A DNA stretch of 64,000 nucleotides, taken from Gibbula magus (taxonomy: Eukaryota > Mollusca > Gastropoda > Trochida > Trochidae). The notes under the pieces were generated by a model, which made no database searches, was not told the DNA's origin, and saw nothing but the letters and a program-made list of their open reading frames with translations. This document shows, piece by piece, positions 12,528-24,640 of the stretch. Numbering within the stretch: the first letter of the stretch is position 1; each line of letters begins with the position of its first letter. The DNA lies in NCBI GenBank assembly GCA_936450465.1, contig CAKZFU010000096.1:1-64000 (forward strand), read 5' to 3'. The translations under genes and the position numbers were made by a program.

Positions 12528-12830
12528 GGCCCAAAATTGGGCCTACAGGAATGACTATAACGGCACGGTTTGCCCATAAGACGGTCACCGATTCCAAAAG
12601 TGAACGCGTCTATGCGACCGACAGGATGAGACCTTCCATAGGAGACCATCAAAAGTTGTCTAGGCCAAAGTGACTTTTGGCCCAAAATTGGGCCTACAGG
12701 AATGACTATAACGGCACGGTTTGCCCATAAGACGGTCACCGATTCCAAAAGTGAACGCGTCTATGCGACCGACAGGATGAGACCTTCCATAGGAGACCAT
12801 CAAAAGTTGTCTAGGCCAAAGTCACCTTTT
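12528..12830. repeat. B-B join (extra B monomer), 12.7 kb
   Basis: A 151-bp B (12528-12678) is followed directly by another B (12679-12830). The first B carries the A-type tail GTGACTTTT, so the switch point lies inside the 39-bp core that A and B share. This is the expected product of out-of-register (A against B) unequal crossover or conversion. Confidence 0.95.
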
Positions 12831-13268
12831 GGCCCATTTTTGGGCATGAGCTTAACGGCACGGGTTGCCGATAAGACGGCAACCGATTCCAAAAGTGAAT
12901 GCGTCTATTCGACCGGCAGGATGTGAGCTTCCATAGGAGACCATCAAAAGTTGTCTAGGCCAAAGTGACTTTTGGCCCAAAATTGGGCCTACAGGAATGA
13001 CTATAACGGCACGGTTTGCCCATAAGACGGTCACCGATTCCAAAAGTGAACGCGTCTATGCGACCGACAGGATGAGACCTTCCATAGGAGACCATCAAAA
13101 GTTGTCTAGGCCAAAGTCACCTTTTGGCCCATTTTTGGGCATGAGCTTAACGGCACGGGTTGCCGATAAGACGGCAACCGATTCCAAAAGTGAATGCGTC
13201 TATGCGACCGGCAGGATGTGAGCTTCCATAGGAGACCATCAAAAGTTGTCTAGGCCAAAGTGACTTTT

Positions 13269-13571
13269 GGCCCAAAATTGGGCCTACAGGAATGACTATA
13301 ACGGCACGGTTTGCCCATAAGACGGTCACCGATTCCAAAAGTGAACGCGTCTATGCGACCGACAGGATGAGACCTTCCATAGGAGACCATCAAAAGTTGT
13401 CTAGGCCAAAGTGACATTTTGCCCAAAATTGGGCCTACAGGAATGACTATAACGGCACGGTTTGCCCATAAGACGGTCACCGATTCCAAAAGTGAACGCG
13501 TCTATGCGACCGACAGGATGAGACCTTCCATAGGAGACCATCAAAAGTTGTCTAGGCCAAAGTCACCTTTT
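13269..13571. repeat. B-B join (extra B monomer), 13.4 kb, altered head
   Basis: B (13269-13419) is followed by B (13420-13571). The junction reads GTGACATTTTGCCC instead of GTGACTTTTGGCCC, a private change that damages the GGCCAAA/TTTGGCC dyad. It lies 741 bp after the B-B join at 12679, and both joins are followed by an A carrying CTATTCGACC, so one join is a copy of the other. Confidence 0.95.
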
Positions 13572-15341
13572 GGCCCATTTTTGGGCATGAGCTTAACGGC
13601 ACGGGTTGCCGATAAGACGGCAACCGATTCCAAAAGTGAATGCGTCTATTCGACCGGCAGGATGTGAGCTTCCATAGGAGACCATCAAAAGTTGTCTAGG
13701 CCAAAGTGACTTTTGGCCCAAAATTGGGCCTACAGGAATGACTATAACGGCACGGTTTGCCCATAAGACGGTCACCGATTCCAAAAGTGAACGCGTCTAT
13801 GCGACCGACAGGATGAGACCTTCCATAGGAGACCATCAAAAGTTGTCTAGGCCAAAGTCACCTTTTGGCCCATTTTTGGGCATGAGCTTAACGGCACGGG
13901 TTGCCGATAAGACGGCAACCGATTCCAAAAGTGAATGCGTCTATGCGACCGGCAGGATGTGAGCTTCCATAGGAGACCATCAAAAGTTGTCTAGGCCAAA
14001 GTGACTTTTGGCCCAAAATTGGGCCTACAGGAATGACTATAACGGCACGGTTTGCCCATAAGACGGTCACCGATTCCAAAAGTGAACGCGTCTATGCGAC
14101 CGACAGGATGAGACCTTCCATAGGAGACCATCAAAAGTTGTCTAGGCCAAAGTCACCTTTTGGCCCATTTTTGGGCATGAGCTTAACGGCACGGGTTGCC
14201 GATAAGACGGCAACCGATTCCAAAAGTGAATGCGTCTATGCGACCGGCAGGATGTGAGCTTCCATAGGAGACCATCAAAAGTTGTCTAGGCCAAAGTGAC
14301 TTTTGGCCCAAAATTGGGCCTACAGGAATGACTATAACGGCACGGTTTGCCCATAAGACGGTCACCGATTCCAAAAGTGAACGCGTCTATGCGACCGACA
14401 GGATGAGACCTTCCATAGGAGACCATCAAAAGTTGTCTAGGCCAAAGTCACCTTTTGGCCCATTTTTGGGCATGAGCTTAACGGCACGGGTTGCCGATAA
14501 GACGGCAACCGATTCCAAAAGTGAATGCGTCTATGCGACCGGCAGGATATGAGCTTCCATAGGAGACCATCAAAAGTTGTCTAGGCCAAAGTGACTTTTG
14601 GCCCAAAATTGGGCCTACAGGAATGACTATAACGGCACGGTTTGCCCATAAGACGGTCACCGATTCCAAAAGTGAACGCGTCTATGCGACCGACAGGATG
14701 AGACCTTCCATAGGAGACCATCAAAAGTTGTCTAGGCCAAAGTCACCTTTTGGCCCATTTTTGGGCATGAGCTTAACGGCACGGGTTGCCGATAAGACGG
14801 CAACCGATTCCAAAAGTGAATGCGTCTATGCGACCGGCAGGATGTGAGCTTCCATAGGAGACCATCAAAAGTTGTCTAGGCCAAAGTGACTTTTGGCCCA
14901 AAATTGGGCCTACAGGAATGACTATAACGGCACGGTTTGCCCATAAGACGGTCACCGATTCCAAAAGTGAACGCGTCTATGCGACCGACAGGATGAGACC
15001 TTCCATAGGAGACCATCAAAAGTTGTCTAGGCCAAAGTCACCTTTTGGCCCATTTTTGGGCATGAGCTTAACGGCACGGGTTGCCGATAAGACGGCAACC
15101 GATTCCAAAAGTGAATGCGTCTATGCGACCGGCAGGATGTGAGCTTCCATAGGAGACCATCAAAAGTTGTCTAGGCCAAAGTGACTTTTGGCCCAAAATT
15201 GGGCCTACAGGAATGACTATAACGGCACGGTTTGCCCATAAGACGGTCACCGATTCCAAAAGTGAACGCGTCTATGCGACCGACAGGATGAGACCTTCCA
15301 TAGGAGACCATCAAAAGTTGTCTAGGCCAAAGTCACCTTTT

Positions 15342-15628
15342 GGCCCATTTTTGGGCATGAGCTTAACGGCACGGGTTGCCGATAAGACGGCAACCGATTC
15401 CAAAAGTGAATGCGTCTATGCGACCGGCAGGATGTGAGCTTCCATAGGAGACCATCAAAAGTTGTCTAGGCCAAAGTCACCTTTTGGCCCATTTTTGGGC
15501 ATGAGCTTAACGGCACGGGTTGCCGATAAGACGGCAACCGATTCCAAAAGTGAATGCGTCTATGCGACCGGCAGGATGTGAGCTTCCATAGGAGACCATC
15601 AAAAGTTGTCTAGGCCAAAGTGACTTTT
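15342..15628. repeat. A-A join (extra A monomer), 15.4 kb
   Basis: A (15342-15485, 144 bp with tail GTCACCTTTT) is followed directly by A (15486-15628). The B-to-B spacing is 439 bp here. This is the reciprocal type of the B-B joins; again the switch point lies in the shared core. Confidence 0.95.
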
Positions 15629-18600
15629 GGCCCAAAATTGGGCCTACAGGAATGACTATAACGGCACGGTTTGCCCATAAGACGGTCACCGATTCCAAAA
15701 GTGAACGCGTCTATGCGACCAACAGGATGAGACCTTCCATAGGAGACCATCAAAAGTTGTCTAGGCCAAAGTCACCTTTTGGCCCATTTTTGGGCATGAG
15801 CTTAACGGCACGGGTTGCCGATAAGACGGCAACCGATTCCAAAAGTGAATGCGTCTATGCGACCGGCAGGATGTGAGCTTCCATAGGAGACCATCAAAAG
15901 TTGTCTAGGCCAAAGTGACTTTTGGCCCAAAATTGGGCCTACAGGAATGACTATAACGGCACGGTTTGCCCATAAGACGGTCACCGATTCCAAAAGTGAA
16001 CGCGTCTATGCGACCGACAGGATGAGACCTTCCATAGGAGACCATCAAAAGTTGTCTAGGCCAAAGTCACCTTTTGGCCCATTTTTGGGCATGAGCTTAA
16101 CGGCACGGGTTGCCGATAAGACGGCAACCGATTCCAAAAGTGAATGCGTCTATGCGACCGGCAGGATGTGAGCTTCCATAGGAGACCATCAAAAGTTGTC
16201 TAGGCCAAAGTGACTTTTGGCCCAAAATTGGGCCTACAGGAATGACTATAACGGCACGGTTTGCCCATAAGACGGTCACCGATTCCAAAGGTGAACGCGT
16301 CTATGCGACCGACAGGATGAGACCTTCCATAGGAGACCATCAAAAGTTGTCTAGGCCAAAGTCACCTTTTGGCCCATTTTTGGGCATGAGCTTAACGGCA
16401 CGGGTTGCCGATAAGACGGCAACCGATTCCAAAAGTGAATGCGTCTATGCGACCGGCAGGATGTGAGCTTCCATAGGAGACCATCAAAAGTTGTCTAGGC
16501 CAAAGTGACTTTTGGCCCAAAATTGGGCCTACAGGAATGACTATAACGGCACGGTTTGCCCATAAGACGGTCACCGATTCCAAAAGTGAACGCGTCTATG
16601 CGACCAACAGTATGAGACCTTCCATAGGAGACCATCAAAAGTTGTCTAGGCCAAAGTCACCTTTTGGCCCATTTTTGGGCATGAGCTTAACGGCACGGGT
16701 TGCCGATAAGACGGCAACCAATTCCAAAAGTGAATGCGTCTATGCGACCGGCAGGATGTGAGCTTCCATAGGAGACCATCAAAAGTTGTCTAGGCCAAAG
16801 TGACTTTTGGCCCAAAATTGGGCCTACAGGAATGACTATAACGGCACGGTTTGCCCATAAGACGGTCACCGATTCCAAAAGTGAACGCGTCTATGCGACC
16901 GACAGGATGAGACCTTCCATAGGAGACCATCAAAAGTTGTCTAGGCCAAAGTCACCTTTTGGCCCATTTTTGGGCATGAGCTTAACGGCACGGGTTGCCG
17001 ATAAGACGGCAACCGATTCCAAAAGTGAATGCGTCTATGCGACCGGCAGGATGTGAGCTTCCATAGGAGACCATCAAAAGTTGTCTAGTCCAAAGTGACT
17101 TTTGGCCCAAAATTGGGCCTACAGGAATGACTATAACGGCACGGTTTGCCCATAAGACGGTCACCGATTCCAAAAGTGAACGCGTCTATGCGACCGACAG
17201 GATGAGACCTTCCATAGGAGACCATCAAAAGTTGTCTAGGCCAAAGTCACCTTTTGGCCCATTTTTGGGCATGAGCTTAACGGCACGGGTTGCCGATAAG
17301 ACGGCAACCGATTCCAAAAGTGAATGCGTCTATGCGACCGGCAGGATGTGAGCTTCCATAGGAGACCATCAAAAGTTGTCTAGGCGAAAGTGACTTTTGG
17401 CCCAAAATTGGGCCTACAGGAATGACTATAACGGCACGGTTTGCCCATAAGACGGTCACCGATTCCAAAAGTGAACGCGTCTATGCGACCGACAGGATGA
17501 GACCTTCCATAGGAGACCATCAAAAGTTGTCTAGGCCAAAGTCACCTTTTGGCCCATTTTTGGGCATGAGCTTAACGGCACGGGTTGCCGATAAGACGGC
17601 AACCGATTCCAAAAGTGAATGCGTCTATGCGACCGGCAGGATGTGAGCTTCCATAGGAGACCATCAAAAGTTGTCTAGGCCAAAGTGACTTTTGGCCCAA
17701 AATTGGGCCTACAGGAATGACTATAACGGCACGGTTTGCCCATAAGACGGTCACCGATTCCAAAAATGAACGCGTCTATGCGACCGACAGGATGAGACCT
17801 TCCATAGGAGACCATCAAAAGTTGTCTAGGCCAAAGTCACCTTTTGGCCCATTTTTGGGCATGAGCTTAACGGCACGGGTTGCCGATAAGACGGCAACCG
17901 ATTCCAAAAGTGAATGCGTCTATGCGACCGGCAGGATGTGAGCTTCCATAGGAGACCATCAAAAGTTGTCTAGGCCAAAGTGACTTTTGGCCCAAAATTG
18001 GGCCTACAGGAATGACTATAACGGCACGGTTTGCCCATAAGACGGTCACCGATTCCAAAAGTGAACGCGTCTATGCGACCGACAGGATGAGACCTTCCAT
18101 AGGAGACCATCAAAAGTTGTCTAGGCCAAAGTCACCTTTTGGCCCATTTTTGGGCATGAGCTTAACGGCACGGGTTGCCGATAAGACGGCAACCGATTCC
18201 AAAAGTGAATGCGTCTATGCGACCGGCAGGATGTGAGCTTCCATAGGAGACCATCAAAAGTTGTCTAGGCCAAAGTGACTTTTGGCCCAAAATTGGGCCT
18301 ACAGGAATGACTATAACGGCACGGTTTGCCCATAAGACGGTCACCGATTCCAAAAGTGAACGCGTCTATGCGACCGACAGGATGAGACCTTCCATAGGAG
18401 ACCATCAAAAGTTGTCTAGGCCAAAGTCACCTTTTGGCCCATTTTTGGGCATGAGCTTAACGGCACGGGTTGCCGATAAGACGGCAACCGATTCCAAAAG
18501 TGAATGCGTCTATGCGACCGGCAGGATGTGAGCTTCCATAGGAGACCATCAAAAGTTGTCTAGGCCAAAGTGACTTTTGGCCCAAAATTGGGCCTACAGG

Positions 18601-20500
18601 AATGACTATAACGGCACGGTTTGCCCATAAGACGGTCACCGATTCCAAAAGTGAACGCGTCTATGCGACCGACAGGATGAGACCTTCCATAGGAGACCAT
18701 CAAAAGTTGTCTAGGCCAAAGTCACCTTTTGGCCCATTTTTGGGCATGAGCTTAACGGCACGGGTTGCCGATAAGACGGCAACCGATTCCAAAAGTGAAT
18801 GCGTCTATGCGACCGGCAGGATGTGAGCTTCCATAGGAGACCATCAAAAGTTGTCTAGGCCAAAGTGACTTTTGGCCCAAAATTGGGCCTACAGGAATGA
18901 CTATAACGGCACGGTTTGCCCATAAGACGGTCACCGATTCCAAAAGTGAACGCGTCTATGCGACCGACAGGATGAGACCTTCCATAGGAGACCATCAAAA
19001 GTTGTCTAGGCCAAAGTCACCTTTTGGCCCATTTTTGGGCATGAGCTTAACGGCACGGGTTGCCGATAAGACGGCAACCGATTCCAAAAGTGAATGCGTC
19101 TATGCGACCGGCAGGATGTGAGCTTCCATAGGAGACCATCAAAAGTTGTCTAGGCCAAAGTGACTTTTGGCCCAAAATTGGGCCTACAGGAATGACTATA
19201 ACGGCACGGTTTGCCCATAAGACGGTCACCGATTCCAAAGGTGAACGCGTCTATGCGACCGACAGGATGAGACCTTCCATAGGAGACCATCAAAAGTTGT
19301 CTAGGCCAAAGTCACCTTTTGGCCCATTTTTGGGCATGAGCTTAACGGCACGGGTTGCCGATAAGACGGCAACCGATTCCAAAAGTGAATGCGTCTATGC
19401 GACCGGCAGGATGTGAGCTTCCATAGGAGACCATCAAAAGTTGTCTAGGCCAAAGTGACTTTTGGCCCAAAATTGGGCCTACAGGAATGACTATAACGGC
19501 ACGGTTTGCCCATAAGACGGTCACCGATTCCAAAAGTGAACGCGTCTATGCGACCGACAGGATGAGACCTTCCATAGGAGACCATCAAAAGTTGTCTAGG
19601 CCAAAGTCACCTTTTGGCCCATTTTTGGGCATGAGCTTAACGGCACGGGTTGCCGATAAGACGGCAACCGATTCCAAAAGTGAATGCGTCTTTGCGACCG
19701 GCAGGATGTGAGCTTCCATAGGAGACCATCAAAAGTTGTCTAGGCCAAAGTGACTTTTGGCCCAAAATTTGGCCTACAGGAATGACTATAACGGCACGGT
19801 TTGCCCATAAGACGGTCACCGATTCCAAAAGTGAACGCGTCTATGCGACCGACAGGATGAGACCTTCCATAGGAGACCATCAAAAGTTGTCTAGGCCAAA
19901 GTCACCTTTTGGCCCATTTTTGGGCATGAGCTTAACGGCACGGGTTGCCGATAAGACGGCAACCGATTCCAAAAGTGAATGCGTCTATGCGACCGGCAGG
20001 ATGTGAGCTTCCATAGGAGACCATCAAAAGTTGTCTAGGCCAAAGTGACTTTTGGCCCAAAATTGGGCCTACAGGAATGACTATAACGGCACGGTTTGCC
20101 CATAAGACGGTCACCGATTCCAAAAGTGAACGCGTCTATGCGACCGACAGGATGAGTCCTTCCATAGGAGACCATCAAAAGTTGTCTAGGCCAAAGTCAC
20201 CTTTTGGCCCATTTTTGGGCATGAGCTTAACGGCACGGGTTGCCGATAAGACGGCAACCGATTCCAAAAGTGAATGCGTCTATGCGACCGGCAGGATGTG
20301 AGCTTCCATAGGAGACCATCAAAAGTTGTCTAGGCCAAAGTGACTTTTGGCCCAAAATTGGGCCTACAGGAATGACTATAACGGCACGGTTTGCCCATAA
20401 GACGGTCACCGATTCCAAAAGTGAACGCGTCTATGCGACCGACAGGATGAGACCTTCCATAGGAGACCATCAAAAGTTGTCTAGGCCAAAGTCACCTTTT

Positions 20501-20801
20501 GGCCCATTTTTGGGCATGAGCTTAACGGCACGGGTTGCCGATAAGACGGCAACCGATTCCAAAAGTGAATGCGTCTATGCGACCGGCAGGATGTGAGCTT
20601 CCATAGGAGACCATCAAAAGTTGTCTAGGCCAAAAGGTGACTTTGGCCTAGACAACTAAGCTCATTTTTGGGCATGAGCTTAACGGCACGGGTTGCCGAT
20701 AAGACGGCAACCGATTCCAAAAGTGAATGCGTCTATGCGACCGGCAGGATGTGAGCTTCCATAGGAGACCATCAAAAGTTGTCTAGGCCAAAGTGACTTT
20801 T
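20501..20801. repeat. A-A join through a foldback insertion
   Basis: An A monomer (starting at 20501) is joined to a second A through the foldback junction at 20619-20682. The B-to-B spacing over the region is 453 bp (295 + 144 + 14). It is the only one of the four foldback copies whose left flank is A rather than B. Confidence 0.93.
20619..20682. repeat. Double foldback junction, copy 1
   Basis: Two back-to-back perfect hairpins replace the normal junction. The first has 16-bp arms, AGTTGTCTAGGCCAAA (20619-20634) and TTTGGCCTAGACAACT (20642-20657), with a 7-nt loop. The second has 9-bp arms, TAAGCTCAT (20657-20665) and ATGAGCTTA (20674-20682), with an 8-nt loop. The inserted part is a 30-bp inverted copy of the ordinary B-to-A junction (type copy 270-299) plus an inverted copy of the A-specific ATGAGCTTA. 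The net gain is 14 bp. It is consistent with replication template switching at the junction dyads (inference). Confidence 0.93.
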
Positions 20802-20927
20802 GGCCCAAAATTGGGCCTACAGGAATGACTATAACGGCACGGTTTGCCCATAAGACGGTCACCGATTCCAAAAGTGAACGCGTCTATGCGACCGACAGGA
20901 TGAGACCTTCCATAGGAGACCATCAAA

Positions 20928-20991
20928 AGTTGTCTAGGCCAAAAGGTGACTTTGGCCTAGACAACTAAGCTCATTTTTGGGCATGAGCTTA
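20928..20991. repeat. Double foldback junction, copy 2
   Basis: Same structure as copy 1, 309 bp downstream, here between a B and an A. The arms look identical. The following B is 309 bp (295 + 14) after the preceding B. Confidence 0.93.
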
Positions 20992-21610
20992 ACGGCACGG
21001 GTTGCCGATAAGACGGCAACCGATTCCAAAAGTGAATGCGTCTATGCGACCGGCAGGATGTGAGCTTCCATAGGAGACCATCAAAAGTTGTCTAGGCCAA
21101 AGTGACTTTTGGCCCAAAATTGGGCCTACAGGAATGACTATAACGGCACGGTTTGCCCATAAGACGGTCACCGATTCCAAAAGTGAACGCGTCTATGCGA
21201 CCGACAGGATGAGACCTTCCATAGGAGACCATCAAAAGTTGTCTAGGCCAAAGTCACCTTTTGGCCCATTTTTGGGCATGAGCTTAACGGCACGGGTTGC
21301 CGATAAGACGGCAACCGATTCCAAAAGTGAATGCGTCTATGCGACCGGCAGGATGTGAGCTTCCATAGGAGACCATCAAAAGTTGTCTAGGCCAAAGTGA
21401 CTTTTGGCCCAAAATTGGGCCTACAGGAATGACTATAACGGCACGGTTTGCCCATAAGACGGTCACCGATTCCAAAAGTGAACGCGTCTATGCGACCGAC
21501 AGGATGAGACCTTCCATAGGAGACCATCAAAAGTTGTCTAGGCCAAAGTCACCTTTTGGCCCATTTTTGGGCATGAGCTTAACGGCACGGGTTGCCGATA
21601 AGACGGCAAC

Positions 21611-21806
21611 CGTTTCCAAAAGTGAATGCGTCTATGCGACCGGAAGAATATGAGCTTCCATGGGAGACCATCAAAAGTTGTCTAGGCCAAAGTGACTTTT
21701 GGCCCAAAATTGGGCCTACAGGAATGACTATAACGGCACGGTTTGCCCATAAGACGGTCACCGATTCCAAAAGTGAACGCGTCTATGCGACCGACAGGAT
21801 AAGACC
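21611..21806. repeat. Variant A2 monomer plus AAGACC-type B, copy 1
   Basis: An A monomer with a linked block of changes: CCGTTTCC for CCGATTCC, GGAAGAATATGAGC for GGCAGGATGTGAGC, and CCATGGGAG for CCATAGGAG. It is followed by a B with GGATAAGACC (A at 21801). The same linked set recurs at 23251-23446. At 29611 the A2 part recurs without the AAGACC B, which follows one dimer later. Loss of the TAG in CCATAGG opens a spurious 118-codon frame here. Confidence 0.9.
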
Positions 21807-21995
21807 TTCCATAGGAGACCATCAAAAGTTGTCTAGGCCAAAGTCACCTTTTGGCCCATTTTTGGGCATGAGCTTAACGGCACGGGTTGCCGATAAGACG
21901 GCAACCGATTCCAAAAGTGAATGCGTCTATGCGACCGGCAGGATGTGAGCTTCCATAGGAGACCATCAAAAGTTGTCTAGGCCAAAGTGACTTTT

Positions 21996-22298
21996 GGCCC
22001 AAAATTGGGCCTACAGGAATGACTATAACGGCACGGTTTGCCCATAAGACGGTCACCGATTCCAAAAGTGAACGCGTCTATGCGACCGACAGGATGAGAC
22101 CTTCCATAGGAGACCATCAAAAGTTGTCTAGGCCAAAGTGACTTTTGGCCCAAAATTGGGCCTACAGGAATGACTATAACGGCACGGTTTGCCCATAAGA
22201 CGGTCACCGATTCCAAAAGTGAACGCGTCTATGCGACCGACAGGATGAGACCTTCCATAGGAGACCATCAAAAGTTGTCTAGGCCAAAGTCACCTTTT
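21996..22298. repeat. B-B join (extra B monomer), 22.1 kb
   Basis: B (21996-22146) is followed by B (22147-22298) with the A-type tail GTGACTTTT at the join. A matching join lies 6360 bp downstream (28507), together with the next foldback. Confidence 0.95.
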
Positions 22299-22567
22299 GG
22301 CCCATTTTTGGGCATGAGCTTAACGGCACGGGTTGCCGATAAGACGGCAACCGATTCCAAAAGTGAATGCGTCTATGCGACCGGCAGGATGTGAGCTTCC
22401 ATAGGAGACCATCAAAAGTTGTCTAGGCCAAAGTGACTTTTGGCCCAAAATTGGGCCTACAGGAATGATTATAACGGCACGGTTTGCCCATAAGACGGTC
22501 ACCGATTCCAAAAGTGAACGCGTCTATGCGACCGACAGGATGAGACCTTCCATAGGAGACCATCAAA

Positions 22568-22631
22568 AGTTGTCTAGGCCAAAAGGTGACTTTGGCCTAG
22601 ACAACTAAGCTCATTTTTGGGCATGAGCTTA
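22568..22631. repeat. Double foldback junction, copy 3
   Basis: Same 64-bp double hairpin as copies 1 and 2, between a B and an A. It lies 1640 bp after copy 2 and 6360 bp before copy 4, the two duplication offsets seen for other marks in this region. Confidence 0.93.
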
Positions 22632-23250
22632 ACGGCACGGGTTGCCGATAAGACGGCAACCGATTCCAAAAGTGAATGCGTCTATGCGACCGGCAGGATG
22701 TGAGCTTCCATAGGAGACCATCAAAAGTTGTCTAGGCCAAAGTGACTTTTGGCCCAAAATTGGGCCTACAGGAATGACTATAACGGCACGGTTTGCCCAT
22801 AAGACGGTCACCGATTCCAAAAGTGAACGCGTCTATGCGACCGACAGGATGAGACCTTCCATAGGAGACCATCAAAAGTTGTCTAGGCCAAAGTCACCTT
22901 TTGGCCCATTTTTGGGCATGAGCTTAACGGCACGGGTTGCCGATAAGACGGCAACCGATTCCAAAAGTGAATGCGTCTATGCGACCGGCAGGATGTGAGC
23001 TTCCATAGGAGACCATCAAAAGTTGTCTAGGCCAAAGTGACTTTTGGCCCAAAATTGGGCCTACAGGAATGACTATAACGGCACGGTTTGCCCATAAGAC
23101 GGTCACCGATTCCAAAAGTGAACGCGTCTATGCGACCGACAGGATGAGACCTTCCATAGGAGACCATCAAAAGTTGTCTAGGCCAAAGTCACCTTTTGGC
23201 CCATTTTTGGGCATGAGCTTAACGGCACGGGTTGCCGATAAGACGGCAAC

Positions 23251-23446
23251 CGTTTCCAAAAGTGAATGCGTCTATGCGACCGGAAGAATATGAGCTTCCA
23301 TGGGAGACCATCAAAAGTTGTCTAGGCCAAAGTGACTTTTGGCCCAAAATTGGGCCTACAGGAATGACTATAACGGCACGGTTTGCCCATAAGACGGTCA
23401 CCGATTCCAAAAGTGAACGCGTCTATGCGACCGACAGGATAAGACC
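23251..23446. repeat. Variant A2 monomer plus AAGACC-type B, copy 2
   Basis: Same linked A2 changes as at 21611, followed by a B with GGATAAGACC (23441). The next A carries AAGAAGGCAACC (a private C to A near 23539). Confidence 0.9.
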
Positions 23447-24430
23447 TTCCATAGGAGACCATCAAAAGTTGTCTAGGCCAAAGTCACCTTTTGGCCCATT
23501 TTTGGGCATGAGCTTAACGGCACGGGTTGCCGATAAGAAGGCAACCGATTCCAAAAGTGAATGCGTCTATGCGACCGGCAGGATGTGAGCTTCCATAGGA
23601 GACCATCAAAAGTTGTCTAGGCCAAAGTGACTTTTGGCCCAAAATTGGGCCTACAGGAATGACTATAACGGCACGGTTTGCCCATAAGACGGTCACCGAT
23701 TCCAAAAGTGAACGCGTCTATGCGACCGACAGGATGAGACCTTCCATAGGAGACCATCAAAAGTTGTCTAGGCCAAAGTCACCTTTTGGCCCATTTTTGG
23801 GCATGAGCTTAACGGCACGGGTTGCCGATAAGACGGCAACCGATTCCAAAAGTGAATGCGTCTATGCGACCGGCAGGATGTGAGCTTCCATAGGAGACCA
23901 TCAAAAGTTGTCTAGGCCAAAGTGACTTTTGGCCCAAAATTGGGCCTACAGGAATGACTATAACGGCACGGTTTGCCCATAAGACGGTCACCGATTCCAA
24001 AAGTGAACGCGTCTATGCGACCGACAGGATGAGACCTTCCATAGGAGACCATCAAAAGTTGTCTAGGCCAAAGTCACCTTTTGGCCCATTTTTGGGCATG
24101 AGCTTAACGGCACGGGTTGCCGATAAGACGGCAACCGATTCCAATAGTGAATGCGTCTATGCGACCGGCAGGATGTGAGCTTCCATAGGAGACCATCAAA
24201 AGTTGTCTAGGCCAAAGTGACTTTTGGCCCAAAATTGGGCCTACAGGAATGAATATAACGGCACGGTTTGCCCATAAGACGGTCACCGATTCCAAAAGTG
24301 AACACGTCTATGCGACCGACAGGATGAGACCTTCCATAGGAGACCATCAAAAGTTGTCTAGGCCAAAGTCACCTTTTGGCCCATTTTTGGGCATGAGCTT
24401 AACGGCACGGGTTGCCGATAAGACGGCAAC

Positions 24431-24640
24431 CGTTTCCAAAAGTGAATGCGTCTATGCGACCGGCAGGATGTGAGCTTCCATGGGAGACCATCAAAAGTTG
24501 TCTAGGCCAAAGTGACTTTTGGCCCAAAATTGGGCCTACAGGAATGACTATAACGGCACGGTTTGCCCATAAGACGGTCACCGATTCCAAAAGTGAACGC
24601 GTCTATGCGACCGACAGGATGAGACCTTCCATAGGTGACC
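24431..24640. repeat. Partial A2 variant followed by AGGTGACC-type B, copy 1
   Basis: This A has CCGTTTCC and CCATGGGAG but keeps the usual GGCAGGATGTGAGC, so it is intermediate between A and A2. The following B has ATAGGTGACC (T at 24636). The pair recurs 6655 bp downstream (31086 and 31291). Confidence 0.9.

Larger units (their letters stand above)
12528..13714. repeat. 741-bp tandem duplication
   Basis: The period of 741 bp equals two dimers plus one extra B (2 x 295 + 151). Shared marks are the B-B joins at 12679 and 13420 and the A variant CTATTCGACC (G to T) at about 12908 and 13649. The GGATATGAGC variants at 12181 and 14548 flank the duplicated part and may reflect an earlier state of the same region. 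Confidence 0.85.
20825..23446. repeat. 1640-bp tandem duplication
   Basis: The offset of 1640 bp equals 5 x 295 + 151 + 14, meaning five dimers, one extra B and one foldback. Paired marks: foldbacks at 20928 and 22568, A2 variants at 21611 and 23251, GGATAAGACC at 21801 and 23441. The extra B is present once (22147), so the second copy ends before an equivalent join. Confidence 0.88.

Noticed and set aside
21592..21948. 118-codon frames at 21592, 23232, 24412, 29592 and 31067
   Set aside because: They exist only because CCATAGG became CCATGGG in A2-type monomers, removing a TAG stop. The products are satellite translations.
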